Source: DATFMH01 sp035267045
GTDB lineage: Bacteria; Bacteroidota; Rhodothermia; Balneolales; DATFMH01
NCBI GenBank assembly: GCA_035267045.1
Contig: DATFMH010000141.1
Coordinates: 1-13,244, forward strand
Direction of reading: 5' to 3'
Length of the DNA stretch: 13,244 nt
Each line of letters opens with the position of its first letter. Position 1 is the first letter of the stretch. Positions 1 through 7,917 of this stretch are shown in pieces. Below the pieces are notes generated by a model that was given only the letters and a program-made list of their open reading frames with translations, was not told where the DNA came from and made no database searches. The position numbers and the translations under genes are program-made.

Positions 1-345
1 TATGGGGCAGAATATAAAGATAAAGACGGGCACATACGATCTTCTATCCGCGTGCAATGGTGGAACAAACTGAGAAACAAAACTTATCAGGAAGTCTTGT
101 TTCCAGACGAAATGAATGTGATTGATATCCCGATTACTGAAACACTATTGAATGATGATATATATTATCCAATAGATGAAAAACCCGTGTTTTTCGGGCA
201 TTACTGGATGAAAGGCAAACCCCGTCTTCAGCAAAGAAATGTGGCATGTGTCGATTACAGTATTGCCAACAGTGGTAAACTTGTTGGGTACCGGTATGAC
301 GGAGAAACCGAATTAAGTGAAGTAAAATTTACGTGGGTAAAATAA
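1..345 (+). CDS. Metallophosphoesterase (calcineurin-like), C-terminal part
   Basis: The reading frame is open from base 1, so the gene begins outside the window and only about 114 C-terminal residues are seen. A GTG at 52 could be mistaken for a start, but the frame continues upstream without a stop. The segment FFGHYW, followed about 14 residues later by NVACVDYS and then GKLVGYRYDGE, matches the C-terminal end of calcineurin-like phosphoesterases of the Ser/Thr phosphatase or diadenosine-tetraphosphatase type. There the GHYW histidine is expected to be a metal ligand. The N-terminal metal-binding motifs are missing only because of the window edge. The gene is convergent with the rest of the window and shows no functional link to it. 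Family is fairly sure; substrate unknown. Confidence 0.72.
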   Translation, partial: YGAEYKDKDGHIRSSIRVQWWNKLRNKTYQEVLFPDEMNVIDIPITETLLNDDIYYPIDEKPVFFGHYWMKGKPRLQQRNVACVDYSIANSGKLVGYRYDGETELSEVKFTWVK

Positions 346-511
346 TAATCTGTGATTTTATTCACACCCTTTTCTCTTTTGATAAAAGCATGTCTTATAG
401 TTGCTTAATATCTCATTTAAAATAAGCCCTATGGATTTGCCCCTGTTACTATAGAATTTATCGATCTATATGATTTACGAAAAACGGCCATGACTAATGA
501 TCCGGAAAGAA
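346..511. other. Short intergenic spacer, no gene seen
   Basis: This AT-rich stretch lies between the stop of the metallophosphoesterase gene and the bidirectional terminator. I see no coding frame with family resemblance, no RNA gene and no clear promoter in it. Confidence 0.5.
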
Positions 512-541
512 AAAGAGGTAGCCTGCTTTGGCTACCTCTTT
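512..541. terminator. Bidirectional Rho-independent terminator
   Basis: A perfect 12-bp stem (core arms AAGAGGTAGCC and GGCTACCTCTT) encloses the 6-nt loop TGCTTT. It lies between two convergent genes, about 30 bp beyond the stop of the minus-strand DUF5916 gene and about 165 bp beyond the stop of the metallophosphoesterase. On the minus strand the stem is followed by a T-rich tract (complement of the A-rich run at 504-514), so it is best suited to end the DUF5916 transcript. On the plus strand the tail is only TTTATTAA, so it is weaker in that direction. Confidence 0.85.
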
Positions 542-570
542 ATTAACTAACCGTATTTAACTTATCATCA

Positions 571-3210
571 CTATAGATTGAACCAGTAAGAAAACTTAAC
601 GAGAAAAATATTATTGGGATGTGTGTTAAATAAATTTGTAAATGATCTTCCAATATCAAATTGACCTACATTTTGCACATCCTGTCGCGATTGAGTCCAT
701 ACAAAATAGATAGTGGAACCGGGTCGATATTGCCATCTTAACACTGCATCACCCCTCAATGATTTATAGTTAAAATTCGGATTACTCAGATTTATGGCTC
801 TTGCCGGGCCATTACCATCCGGATCCGCCGTATACGTTTTACTATCGAATGTGGATCCCTTTTGTCCAAAAATAGTAAAATCGTAACTTTTGGGCTTATT
901 CAGGCTTTTAAAATCCGAATAATTGCCAGATGATATCAGAGGTTGTGCAAATAATTGTAAACTTAACTGCGGTGTAAAAGTCCAATTCACACGAATATTT
1001 GCCGATATGGTTTGCTGATGAAGTCGTGCAAATACATATCGTTTCCCATACGTTTTTTTGGCAACCGGATCATCATATGTTCCGATATAATGAGCGTTGC
1101 TTAAGTTGTAACCATACTGAGGACCAATGGACACATTCAAATTAGGTTCCGGTTTCCAGGTCACTTCCGGATTTAAGCTCCAGGAATTATTGGTTTTGAC
1201 TTTATATGAGCTACTGTAATTAAGAGACAGTGTAATATCTTTTCGTTGATCAGAATTTAAATTAATGTTCGCTTCGTAACCCGGCCTGCTTATAGTGAGC
1301 GGTCCGCCACGGGTTAAACGATTGTCATATGATCTCCCTTCATATATGATAAATGAATGGGTTGAATAATAATTGGCAAAAGTAGTTTGTATAAGTGCCA
1401 ATAAACCTTGCCCTGTATTATTACCGGCAAAATCATGAACAGAATAGACGCCACCCGCCAGTAAAATATATCGATACCAATTTTTCGGCTCCGTCCATTG
1501 ATAGGCGACACTTACCGTTCCGTTTATGACATCCCCATGAGATATATAACCAAGATCATTGATATCGAACCGGGGACTTATTAAACCAAAATTAGCTAAG
1601 AACAGGAAATTCCCCTGCTGCTTGTCTATTTGCATCCAACCGGCATATCCATTCATAGAAGTTGCCGAACTGTCAACGCCGGGATTACTGGCATTTGGCC
1701 GCTGCAGGTAATGAGTCGGATCCGTCTGAATATTAAGCATCTGTTTTTTTGATCCGGCTAAATGACTCATACCAAGCCAGCCACCAATCACCCATGCCCG
1801 GTCAGGATCAAGAAAGGACCATCCATCTACTCCATTAAACATCGCGCTCTTTGTAAATTCATTATTTAAATTCGAATTATTCAAATTACGTTGGGTAAGA
1901 GTAGACATAAATCCTATACTTTGCCGGGCATTATGAAACTGCTTCTGTGCGCGTACGACACTATAGTAGGTGAGAGGCTGAACAATTGTACTTTTTGTTT
2001 GACCATTAACCTGATATTTGGCGTTTTCCTGCGCCGTTACCGTTTGCAAACCACCAATGTTCCAGCCATTTTGCAATCGTCCCGTTAGTTTAGCGGCTCC
2101 TATAATATGGGTGGCATCTGGATAATTGACATAATCGGCATCTGGTACCCCGCCTCTGGGTTTACCGCCTATCCGCCTGGAATAAAAGAAGGTTGGGCTT
2201 GGCCAGAAAAGATTTAAATCAAGTGTTGTTCCACCTTCGCCAAACCGAAAAAAGTTTCTGCCATCAATAAAAAAGGAACGTTTTTCAGGATAAAATGTCT
2301 CAACATCACTGAGATTAACTACGGCCGGGTCCACTTCAGCCTGACCAAAATCCGGATTAATGGTGGCATTTAATGTCAGATTACTTCCTATTGAGGTCCG
2401 AAGATCAGCACCGGCGTTAATATTATATTTGGACCCGTCATTAAAGGGGTCACCAGAAGCATGCTGCAGGTACGAAGCTTTTGTAGTAACATACGGTATG
2501 ATCTCGAAGTCATGGCTTTGGGGAATCTTGTGAACACCTTTTAAATCAGGAAAGAGCGATACAAAACCATTTTCTTTTTTGGGAGTATAAACCAGGTAAT
2601 CTTCTTCATTTTTTCTCGCGATAATCCGTTCAAAATCGATTCCCCATTTATAATCTTTCGATTGCTGAAAACGTAATTGAGAATATGGGATGCGCATCTC
2701 AACCGACCAGCCTTCTTTATCAATGCGAACTTTACCCTGCCATACACCATCCCAGGAATCATCACTATGTACATCATCATAAAGTGTACCGTCTTTTTTT
2801 GTCCCCGCCGCGTTAACACCGAAATAGAATCCGGTTTGTTTATCATTATATGGATCCAGATAAACGGTAAACTCATCCGCTGTTAAATAAGAATCGCGCC
2901 GCCCCAACTGTGCAATAATTGAATCAGGAGATGTATCATATAAATGAGCCCCTATATAGATAGCATGATTATCATAAAGAACGCGGATCACAGACTTCTC
3001 GGTAGCCTTCGCTCCCTCAACCGGATTCAGTTCATGCAATCCTGTAATAACAGGAGCTTTCTTCCAGGCAACTTCCGTTAACTTTCCATCGATCTTAATT
3101 GGTTTATGAATACGAACAGCTTGCACAGGACCTGTCTTATCCTGGGCTTTCACTTTTGACACACACAGTGATACTACAATACAAAATAGTACAGATAAAA
3201 GTTTATACAT
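571..3210 (-). CDS. DUF5916 outer-membrane protein with CBM9-like domain (copy 2)
   Basis: This is an 879-residue exported protein. A signal peptide (residues 1-22, ending in VKAQ) precedes a CBM9/DOMON-like sugar-binding type domain (about 30-230, with DGKLTEVAWKKAPVI and the WDGVWQGKV and EMRIPYSQLRF segments). The rest is the DUF5916 region. Its hallmark, NPDFGQAEVDPAVVNLSDVE followed by the PEKR and FFIDG segments, lies near 285-317. The remainder is rich in alternating aromatic beta strands. The chain ends VKFSYWFNL, an aromatic C-terminus typical of outer-membrane beta barrels. The family is widespread in Bacteroidota but its substrate is not established. It is a full-length paralogue of the upstream gene at 3429-6074 and aligns with it almost without gaps across the N-terminal 240 residues. 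A strong terminator separates the two, so this gene probably has its own promoter (see 3252-3281). The ATG at 3210 opens directly into the signal peptide. Confidence 0.9.
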   Translation of the reverse strand: MYKLLSVLFCIVVSLCVSKVKAQDKTGPVQAVRIHKPIKIDGKLTEVAWKKAPVITGLHELNPVEGAKATEKSVIRVLYDNHAIYIGAHLYDTSPDSIIAQLGRRDSYLTADEFTVYLDPYNDKQTGFYFGVNAAGTKKDGTLYDDVHSDDSWDGVWQGKVRIDKEGWSVEMRIPYSQLRFQQSKDYKWGIDFERIIARKNEEDYLVYTPKKENGFVSLFPDLKGVHKIPQSHDFEIIPYVTTKASYLQHASGDPFNDGSKYNINAGADLRTSIGSNLTLNATINPDFGQAEVDPAVVNLSDVETFYPEKRSFFIDGRNFFRFGEGGTTLDLNLFWPSPTFFYSRRIGGKPRGGVPDADYVNYPDATHIIGAAKLTGRLQNGWNIGGLQTVTAQENAKYQVNGQTKSTIVQPLTYYSVVRAQKQFHNARQSIGFMSTLTQRNLNNSNLNNEFTKSAMFNGVDGWSFLDPDRAWVIGGWLGMSHLAGSKKQMLNIQTDPTHYLQRPNASNPGVDSSATSMNGYAGWMQIDKQQGNFLFLANFGLISPRFDINDLGYISHGDVINGTVSVAYQWTEPKNWYRYILLAGGVYSVHDFAGNNTGQGLLALIQTTFANYYSTHSFIIYEGRSYDNRLTRGGPLTISRPGYEANINLNSDQRKDITLSLNYSSSYKVKTNNSWSLNPEVTWKPEPNLNVSIGPQYGYNLSNAHYIGTYDDPVAKKTYGKRYVFARLHQQTISANIRVNWTFTPQLSLQLFAQPLISSGNYSDFKSLNKPKSYDFTIFGQKGSTFDSKTYTADPDGNGPARAINLSNPNFNYKSLRGDAVLRWQYRPGSTIYFVWTQSRQDVQNVGQFDIGRSFTNLFNTHPNNIFLVKFSYWFNL

Positions 3211-3251
3211 AATAAGAGCTTAGGGGTTTTTATAAACTTGACTTGTATAAA

Positions 3252-3281
3252 TTCTTACGGGATGTAAACATAAATGTTTAG
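3252..3281 (-). promoter_or_regulatory. Candidate ECF-type promoter for the second DUF5916 gene
   Basis: On the minus strand, CTAAAC (3281-3276) is followed by exactly 16 nt and then CGTAAGAA (3259-3252). The layout equals the three stronger sites in the window (TGTAAC, 16 nt, NGT...), with AAC and the CGTAA core conserved but the first half of the -35 element divergent. Transcription would begin roughly 35-40 nt before the ATG at 3210. This is the weakest of the four sites. Confidence 0.4.
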
Positions 3282-3299
3282 GAAAATTTATAATTTTCC
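3265..3299. promoter_or_regulatory. Two adjacent perfect palindromes, possible operator
   Basis: TAAACAT-AA-ATGTTTA (3265-3280, 7-bp arms) abuts GGAAAATT-TAT-AATTTTCC (3281-3299, 8-bp arms) with no gap. The pair lies 55-90 bp upstream of the DUF5916 start. The first palindrome covers the spacer and -35 half of the candidate promoter. It could bind a dimeric regulator, or reflect AT-rich chance. There are no U-tracts that would make either a terminator. Confidence 0.4.
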
Positions 3300-3377
3300 A
3301 TTCGACTTATATTAAGGAGTGCCAGTCCCCATTTAGTATTAAGAGTTTATAAAAAGCGTTTTTTTAATTTCTTTTAT

Positions 3378-3410
3378 AAAAAAAGCCACTCCCTGCTATG
3401 GGAAATGGCT
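3378..3410 (-). terminator. Rho-independent terminator of the first DUF5916 gene
   Basis: Read on the minus strand, AGCCATTTCCC, the loop ATAGCA and GGGAGTGGCT form a stem of about 10 bp with one bulge and one G-U pair, directly followed by seven Ts. It starts about 19 bp beyond the stop at 3429. This is a textbook intrinsic terminator and implies that the next gene (571-3210) needs its own promoter or receives only readthrough. Confidence 0.88.
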
Positions 3411-3428
3411 TTATGGGTCTACTGAAAT

Positions 3429-6074
3429 CTATAAATTAAACCAGTAAGAAAATTTTACGAGAAAAATGTTATTGGGATGTGCATTGATCAGCCTCGGGAA
3501 TGAATTACCCAAATCAAACCGGCCTATTTCCTGGCTATCCGTACGTGTTTGAGTCCAAACGAAATAGATCGTTGATCCTGGCCGATATTCCCACCGCAGA
3601 ATGGCATTTCCACGTAATGATTTATAATTGAAATTGGGATTGCCCAAATCCATCGATTTGGCGGGACCTATACCATCGGGATCAGCTGTATAATTCTGTT
3701 GATCAAAAGTCGACCCATTGTCCTTGCCAAATACCAGGAAATCATAACTTTTAGGCCGGGCAAGTGCTTTGTAGTTAGTGAATTTTCCCGATGAAATCAG
3801 GGGCTGTGCATACATTTGTAAACTTAGCTTTGGCGTGAAAGTCCAGTTTACACGAATACTCGAGGATATGGTATTTTGATCCAGTACAGCAAAGACATAC
3901 CGGTGATCATAGGTTTGAGTCGCTGTTGGATCGGTGAAAGTATTGATATAATGTGCCTTATCATACGACCATGAATAGCTGGGATTAACTGATATCGACA
4001 GGTTTACCGCAGGCTTCCATTTAACAGACGGTTGAATGTACCATTGTTGCGAATGATCTCTGCTTAGGTAATTTCCGGCTCCAAGTGAAACTACAATTGA
4101 TTTACGACTATCCGATGAAAAGGTTAAATCATATTCCGCACCACCGTGACTTATCATTAACGGTCCGCCACGTGTTGATTGATTGTCCATGGTTTTAGGA
4201 TTAAACGCCACATTTAAACGAAAGGAATAATAATTCAATAACTGCAATCTATAACTGCCCCAAATACCTGCCGACGTATTATTGCCATTAAAATCGAATG
4301 TGCCGAATAATGCGCCGATTAACATTTGGGAATGATACCAGTTTGTCGGATTCGTCCAGTTATAACCAAAACCGGCGTGACTGTTAATGATGTTTGTTCT
4401 GGCCAGAAAACCAACATCATTCAAATCAAATTTGGGATTAATCAAACCAAGTGCAGCATTAAAAATAACATTCCCTTTTTGTTTATTCACCCATACACGG
4501 CCGGCATAACCGGTAAGGGAAGTAGCCGAACTATCAACGCCGTAGTGTTTTAAATCCGGTCGTTGCAGATAGTGTGTGGAATTTGTCTGTACGTTCAGCA
4601 TACGTTCCCTTGTACCGGTTATATGACTCATGCCCATCCATCCGGTGACGACCCACATCCTGTCTTTGTCCAGAAATGTCCAGCCATCTATTCCCAACAC
4701 ACCCGAGCTATTATTGATATCATTTCGAAGTGCATTATTGTTAAAACTACGGTCAGTCAACGTACCTATCATACCGATACTTTGTTTGGCATTATTGAAC
4801 TGTTTTTGAACCCGGGCAACACCATAATATGTCAGAGGTTCTACCTGGATGGAATGAATACGGTTGTTCACGGAATATTTGGCACTCTCAGATGCTGTTA
4901 CCGCTTGTAAAGCTCCGACATTCCAATTGCCATTCAACCGACCGGTTAACTTTGCAGCACCTATAATATGAGTACCATCGGGGCTTTTAACATAATTCGC
5001 ATTATCCGGTACACTTCCTTGTGGGGCCCGGCCAATACGGCGGGAGTAAAAAAACGAGGGACCCCACCAATTGAAATTCCAATAATCGTTCGATCCACCT
5101 CGACCGAAATTGAAGAAATTGGAGCCTTCAATAAAAAATGGGCGCTTCTCGGGAAAATAGGTCTCAACATCACTTAGGTTGACAACAGCCGGATCCACTT
5201 CCACCTGCCCAAAATCCGGATTAACGGTTGCATTGACCGTCAAATTACTCCCCAGGTTGGTTTTTATATCCGCACCTGTATTGAGATCATAAACCGATCC
5301 CTTATTAAAAGGATCACCTGGCTCATGTTGTAAATAAGAAGCTTTTGTTGTTACATACGGAATGATTTCAAAATCGTGAGCAGGTGAAATACTTGAAATC
5401 CCAGTTAAGTCATCGAAACGGGATACAAAACCACTGCTGTTTCGTGGTTGATATTTCAGGTAATCTTTTTCGTTTTTTCGTGCAATAAACCGTTTGAAAT
5501 CAATACCCCATGTATAGCTTTTTTCCTTTTGGAACCGGAGTTGGGAATAAGGGATTCGCATTTCCACAGTCCAGCCCGTACTGTCGATATGAGCTTTGCC
5601 CTGCCAGACACCATCCCATGAATCGTCATCCCAGCTATCATTGAATAATGTACCATCATAACGGGTTCCTCCTGCATTAACTCCAAAATACAAACCGGTT
5701 TGATTGTCATTGTAAGGATCTATATAGAACGTGAATTCATCAGCTGTTAAAGATGCATCCCTCCGGCCAATTTTGGCTATTATGGAGTCGGGCGCGTTGT
5801 CATACATTTTGGCACCGACATAAATGGCATCTTTTGTGTAAAGTACTTTAACCACTGTTTTTTCAGTGGGGCTGGCACCCTCAACAGGTTCCCGTTGTTT
5901 AAAATTTGTTATGACAGGTGCTTTTTTCCATACTTTCTCGTTAAGCAAACCATCCACATTAATGGCCGACTTAGTTCGAAAAGCCTTGAACGAATTGATT
6001 TTATTATAACTTTGAGCTAATAACGGGCACACACATCCCAGAAAAACGAGCATAGTAAGGACTATCGCTTTCAT
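3429..6074 (-). CDS. DUF5916 outer-membrane protein with CBM9-like domain (copy 1)
   Basis: This is an 881-residue exported protein with a signal peptide (residues 1-21, ending PLLAQ). A CBM9-like N-terminal domain (about 30-230) has INVDGLLNEKVWKKAP, EFTFYIDPYNDNQTGLYFGV, DSWDGVWQGK and EMRIPYSQLRF. A long DUF5916 beta-barrel-like region carries NPDFGQVEVDPAVVNLSDVE followed by the PEKRPFFIEG signature near 285-318. The C-terminus VKFSYWFNL is an aromatic-ended beta signal expected for BamA-dependent insertion in the outer membrane. The last 16 residues are identical to those of the paralogue at 571-3210. Cys14 sits in FLGC, but the -3 residue is Phe, so a lipoprotein is unlikely. The gene follows the cassette II DUF4097 genes by 107 bp and has an ECF-like promoter in that gap (6144-6173). 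Carbohydrate or other ligand specificity cannot be read from the sequence. Confidence 0.9.
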   Translation of the reverse strand: MKAIVLTMLVFLGCVCPLLAQSYNKINSFKAFRTKSAINVDGLLNEKVWKKAPVITNFKQREPVEGASPTEKTVVKVLYTKDAIYVGAKMYDNAPDSIIAKIGRRDASLTADEFTFYIDPYNDNQTGLYFGVNAGGTRYDGTLFNDSWDDDSWDGVWQGKAHIDSTGWTVEMRIPYSQLRFQKEKSYTWGIDFKRFIARKNEKDYLKYQPRNSSGFVSRFDDLTGISSISPAHDFEIIPYVTTKASYLQHEPGDPFNKGSVYDLNTGADIKTNLGSNLTVNATVNPDFGQVEVDPAVVNLSDVETYFPEKRPFFIEGSNFFNFGRGGSNDYWNFNWWGPSFFYSRRIGRAPQGSVPDNANYVKSPDGTHIIGAAKLTGRLNGNWNVGALQAVTASESAKYSVNNRIHSIQVEPLTYYGVARVQKQFNNAKQSIGMIGTLTDRSFNNNALRNDINNSSGVLGIDGWTFLDKDRMWVVTGWMGMSHITGTRERMLNVQTNSTHYLQRPDLKHYGVDSSATSLTGYAGRVWVNKQKGNVIFNAALGLINPKFDLNDVGFLARTNIINSHAGFGYNWTNPTNWYHSQMLIGALFGTFDFNGNNTSAGIWGSYRLQLLNYYSFRLNVAFNPKTMDNQSTRGGPLMISHGGAEYDLTFSSDSRKSIVVSLGAGNYLSRDHSQQWYIQPSVKWKPAVNLSISVNPSYSWSYDKAHYINTFTDPTATQTYDHRYVFAVLDQNTISSSIRVNWTFTPKLSLQMYAQPLISSGKFTNYKALARPKSYDFLVFGKDNGSTFDQQNYTADPDGIGPAKSMDLGNPNFNYKSLRGNAILRWEYRPGSTIYFVWTQTRTDSQEIGRFDLGNSFPRLINAHPNNIFLVKFSYWFNL

Positions 6075-6120
6075 TTCAAGCTTATTTTTTTGGTTAAGGG
6101 TTAGATTGTGATCAGCAAGA

Positions 6121-6162
6121 GAGCCGGCAGCGCCTCTTTTAATATATTACGAATGCCGGCTC
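6121..6162. repeat. 9-bp inverted repeat overlapping the DUF5916 promoter
   Basis: GAGCCGGCA (6121-6129) and TGCCGGCTC (6154-6162) are perfect inverted copies separated by 24 nt that include the small palindrome TAATATATTA (6140-6149). The arms are GC-rich in an AT-rich setting. The right arm lies in the 16-nt spacer of the candidate promoter at 6144-6173, and the left arm lies downstream of the predicted start point. It could be an operator, or an RNA hairpin that ends the upstream operon. There is no U-run after it on the minus strand, so a classic terminator is unlikely. Confidence 0.55.
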
Positions 6163-6173
6163 AAAACGTTACA
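6144..6173 (-). promoter_or_regulatory. Candidate ECF-type promoter for the first DUF5916 gene
   Basis: On the minus strand, TGTAAC (6173-6168) is followed by exactly 16 nt and CGTAATAT (6151-6144). It matches the motif upstream of the cassette I sigma gene at the -35 element, the spacer length and further bases inside the spacer: both read TGTAACGTTT at the left and CATTCGT at the right. The predicted 5' leader to the ATG at 6074 is about 65 nt. Confidence 0.6.
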
Positions 6174-6181
6174 GGAAAATT

Positions 6182-7009
6182 TTACTTTTTCCGGATGTAA
6201 ATATCTCCGTTAAAGCTTTTAAAGATGATTTCAGGCCCTCCACCGTTGACCTCTCCATACATCCATTTATCAACGGATACCTTAAATACACCATTTTGCT
6301 TCGTTGTCGTGACCTTTGCCTTATTCTCTTTTGTCATGTTCATATCGAAATCCGTATAAATATCCCCGCGCTCGGTTTTCATCCTGGCAGTAAATTTGGC
6401 CGATGCGGGTAACGTAACGTCGACTTTACCGTTTAAGGTTGTGAAGGCCATCGGATTATTACTGATCTTCTCAAGATTAGCAATGATCTTTCCGTTTACG
6501 GTATTGGCATTTACGGAACCGGATACATTCGTCAACTCAATACTCCCATTCACATTACTGATATCAAATTCTCCATCAACATTTTTCACTTTCAACGTAC
6601 CACCATTAACGTTCGCTAAGTTAAGCGAGAAATTCTTCGGAACCTGAATATCGAGGGTAAGAGACCTGTTCGGGATACCGGGATTAATGGTAACCGTATT
6701 ATTATCTTCTTTAGCCTCTAATTGCATGGAATTGTTTGTCACCCGGTGCATCCCTTTGGGTACATCCTCATCGCTGTGATGTCTTCCGAAGATCCGTTGT
6801 TCGCCGGAATAACGGATGATAACTTCTTTACCATTGTACCCTGAAACACTTATAGTTCCATTGATAAGATCACATTTCAACTGACCGGGTTTACCGGGGT
6901 TGCTGAGAGGTATAGCCAATTGATGTGTCTGATCGGATTGAGCATAACCATACCCGGCCATGACCAGTAATGCAATAAAAACGATGGATAATCCCTTTAA
7001 TATTTTCAT
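6182..7009 (-). CDS. Exported DUF4097 beta-strand repeat protein (cassette II, distal)
   Basis: This is a 275-residue protein with a signal peptide (1-23, ending GYAQ), so it is periplasmic or surface-located. The body is a ladder of short beta strands with recurring N-G turns (DLINGTISVSGYNGK, NVDGEFDISNVNGSIELTNV, NTVNGKI, TTLNGKVDV), the pattern of DUF4097 (putative adhesin) domains that fold as stacked beta solenoids. Near the end are GDIYTDFD (215-222) and the terminal GGGPEIIFKSFNGDIYIRKK (256-275). Both motifs recur in the other three DUF4097 proteins of the window. The start is an ATG leading straight into the signal peptide, 24 bp after the preceding gene, which suggests one operon. 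The molecular role of the family is unknown; its usual location beside sigma/anti-sigma pairs suggests envelope stress. No terminator with a U-run follows. Confidence 0.85.
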   Translation of the reverse strand: MKILKGLSIVFIALLVMAGYGYAQSDQTHQLAIPLSNPGKPGQLKCDLINGTISVSGYNGKEVIIRYSGEQRIFGRHHSDEDVPKGMHRVTNNSMQLEAKEDNNTVTINPGIPNRSLTLDIQVPKNFSLNLANVNGGTLKVKNVDGEFDISNVNGSIELTNVSGSVNANTVNGKIIANLEKISNNPMAFTTLNGKVDVTLPASAKFTARMKTERGDIYTDFDMNMTKENKAKVTTTKQNGVFKVSVDKWMYGEVNGGGPEIIFKSFNGDIYIRKK

Positions 7010-7033
7010 TATGATGCGAATTTAGAGGTTCTT

Positions 7034-7906
7034 CTATTTAATTTCTCTGATATAAATATTGCCGTTTAACGTATGGAAATGGAACTCAGGTCCACCTTTA
7101 CCAATTCTAAGCGGTGGATTCTTACTTATCTTGTACTTCGTTACCCGTCCCATTCTTTTGTGCGATTTGGAAATTTTAGCCGGCATAATTTTAGCATTAT
7201 CGAAACTCGTATAAACGTCTCCGTTAAGGGTTTTGAATGTCAGGTCTGCCGACAAATCTTTTTGAAAACCGGCATCTATATCTCCATTTACCGTGCGGAA
7301 CGTCGATTCAGACTGGGGATTAGACGTATAGGTAGCTGTTATTTTCCCATTTACCGTAGAAGCATTTGTTTTTCCAGCCACGTCTTTTAACGTTACGGAA
7401 CCATTTACATTCCGGGCATTCACTACCGATTGCACATCCGAAACGGAAACATTCCCATTGTTAATTGTAGAAGCATGAACGATCGTATTACGAGGTACCT
7501 TAATTGTAAAATTGAACTTATATTCAAAATCCCTGTCATGATCACGAACGTTATAATGAATGTGATCATCCTCTCTTCGGATGTGAATGAACGGTGCATC
7601 GACATAAACCAGGATCGTATTACCGACTTTCTCCGTTTTTAGCTGCATTTCGCTCACACCTTCATCTTTGTCTTGTTCGGAATTTGCTTCTATTATCTTT
7701 TCCGATTTCACTTCCGCCTGCTTACCGTTATAACCTTCCACATTCACATTTCCATTAATATTATACACCCGGATAACCTGACTGCCGTCAACTTTTTGGA
7801 ATGATAGGTTATGTGTTGTAACCTTCTGATATTTCTGTGCCAGAGCCAGTTGATACGATCCAACCAGGGCCAGAATCATTACGATGATTCCTATTGCTTT
7901 CTTCAT
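7034..7906 (-). CDS. Exported DUF4097 beta-strand repeat protein (cassette II, proximal)
   Basis: This is a 290-residue secreted protein with a signal peptide (1-23, ending ALAQ). Repeating N-G-turn beta strands follow (IRVYNINGNVNVEGYNGK, STINNGNVSVSDV, NARNVNGSVTLKDV, STVNGKITATY, TVNGDIDAGF), typical of DUF4097. A charged, histidine-rich insert (about 106-128, HIRREDDHIHYNVRDHDRD) is peculiar to this copy. The conserved GDVYTSFD lies near 229-236, and the C-terminus GGPEFHFHTLNGNIYIREIK varies the shared tail by ending EIK. The ATG at 7906 has AGGA about 10 nt upstream and lies only 11 bp after the HEAT gene stop, so it is co-transcribed with the sigma and HEAT genes. Function is inferred from neighbourhood only. 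Confidence 0.85.
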   Translation of the reverse strand: MKKAIGIIVMILALVGSYQLALAQKYQKVTTHNLSFQKVDGSQVIRVYNINGNVNVEGYNGKQAEVKSEKIIEANSEQDKDEGVSEMQLKTEKVGNTILVYVDAPFIHIRREDDHIHYNVRDHDRDFEYKFNFTIKVPRNTIVHASTINNGNVSVSDVQSVVNARNVNGSVTLKDVAGKTNASTVNGKITATYTSNPQSESTFRTVNGDIDAGFQKDLSADLTFKTLNGDVYTSFDNAKIMPAKISKSHKRMGRVTKYKISKNPPLRIGKGGPEFHFHTLNGNIYIREIK

Positions 7907-7917
7907 AATTCGTTTTC

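Noticed and set aside
2541..2876. Minus-strand open frame of 111 codons in another frame of the second DUF5916 gene
   Set aside because: Overlaps the CBM9-like domain coding sequence in a different frame. The paralogue has a similar shadow frame (5456-5710), but this follows from the shared nucleotide sequence.
4563..4910. Plus-strand open frame of 115 codons inside the first DUF5916 gene
   Set aside because: Antisense to a conserved full-length coding region; no independent support.
6000..6074. Lipoprotein signal in the first DUF5916 protein (FLGC)
   Set aside because: The -3 and -2 residues (Phe, Leu) do not fit a lipobox, and a normal cleavage site follows at PLLAQ.
7073..7390. Plus-strand open frame of 105 codons antisense to a DUF4097 gene
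   Set aside because: Shadow of the real gene, with cysteine- and arginine-rich low-plausibility translation and no ribosome binding site.
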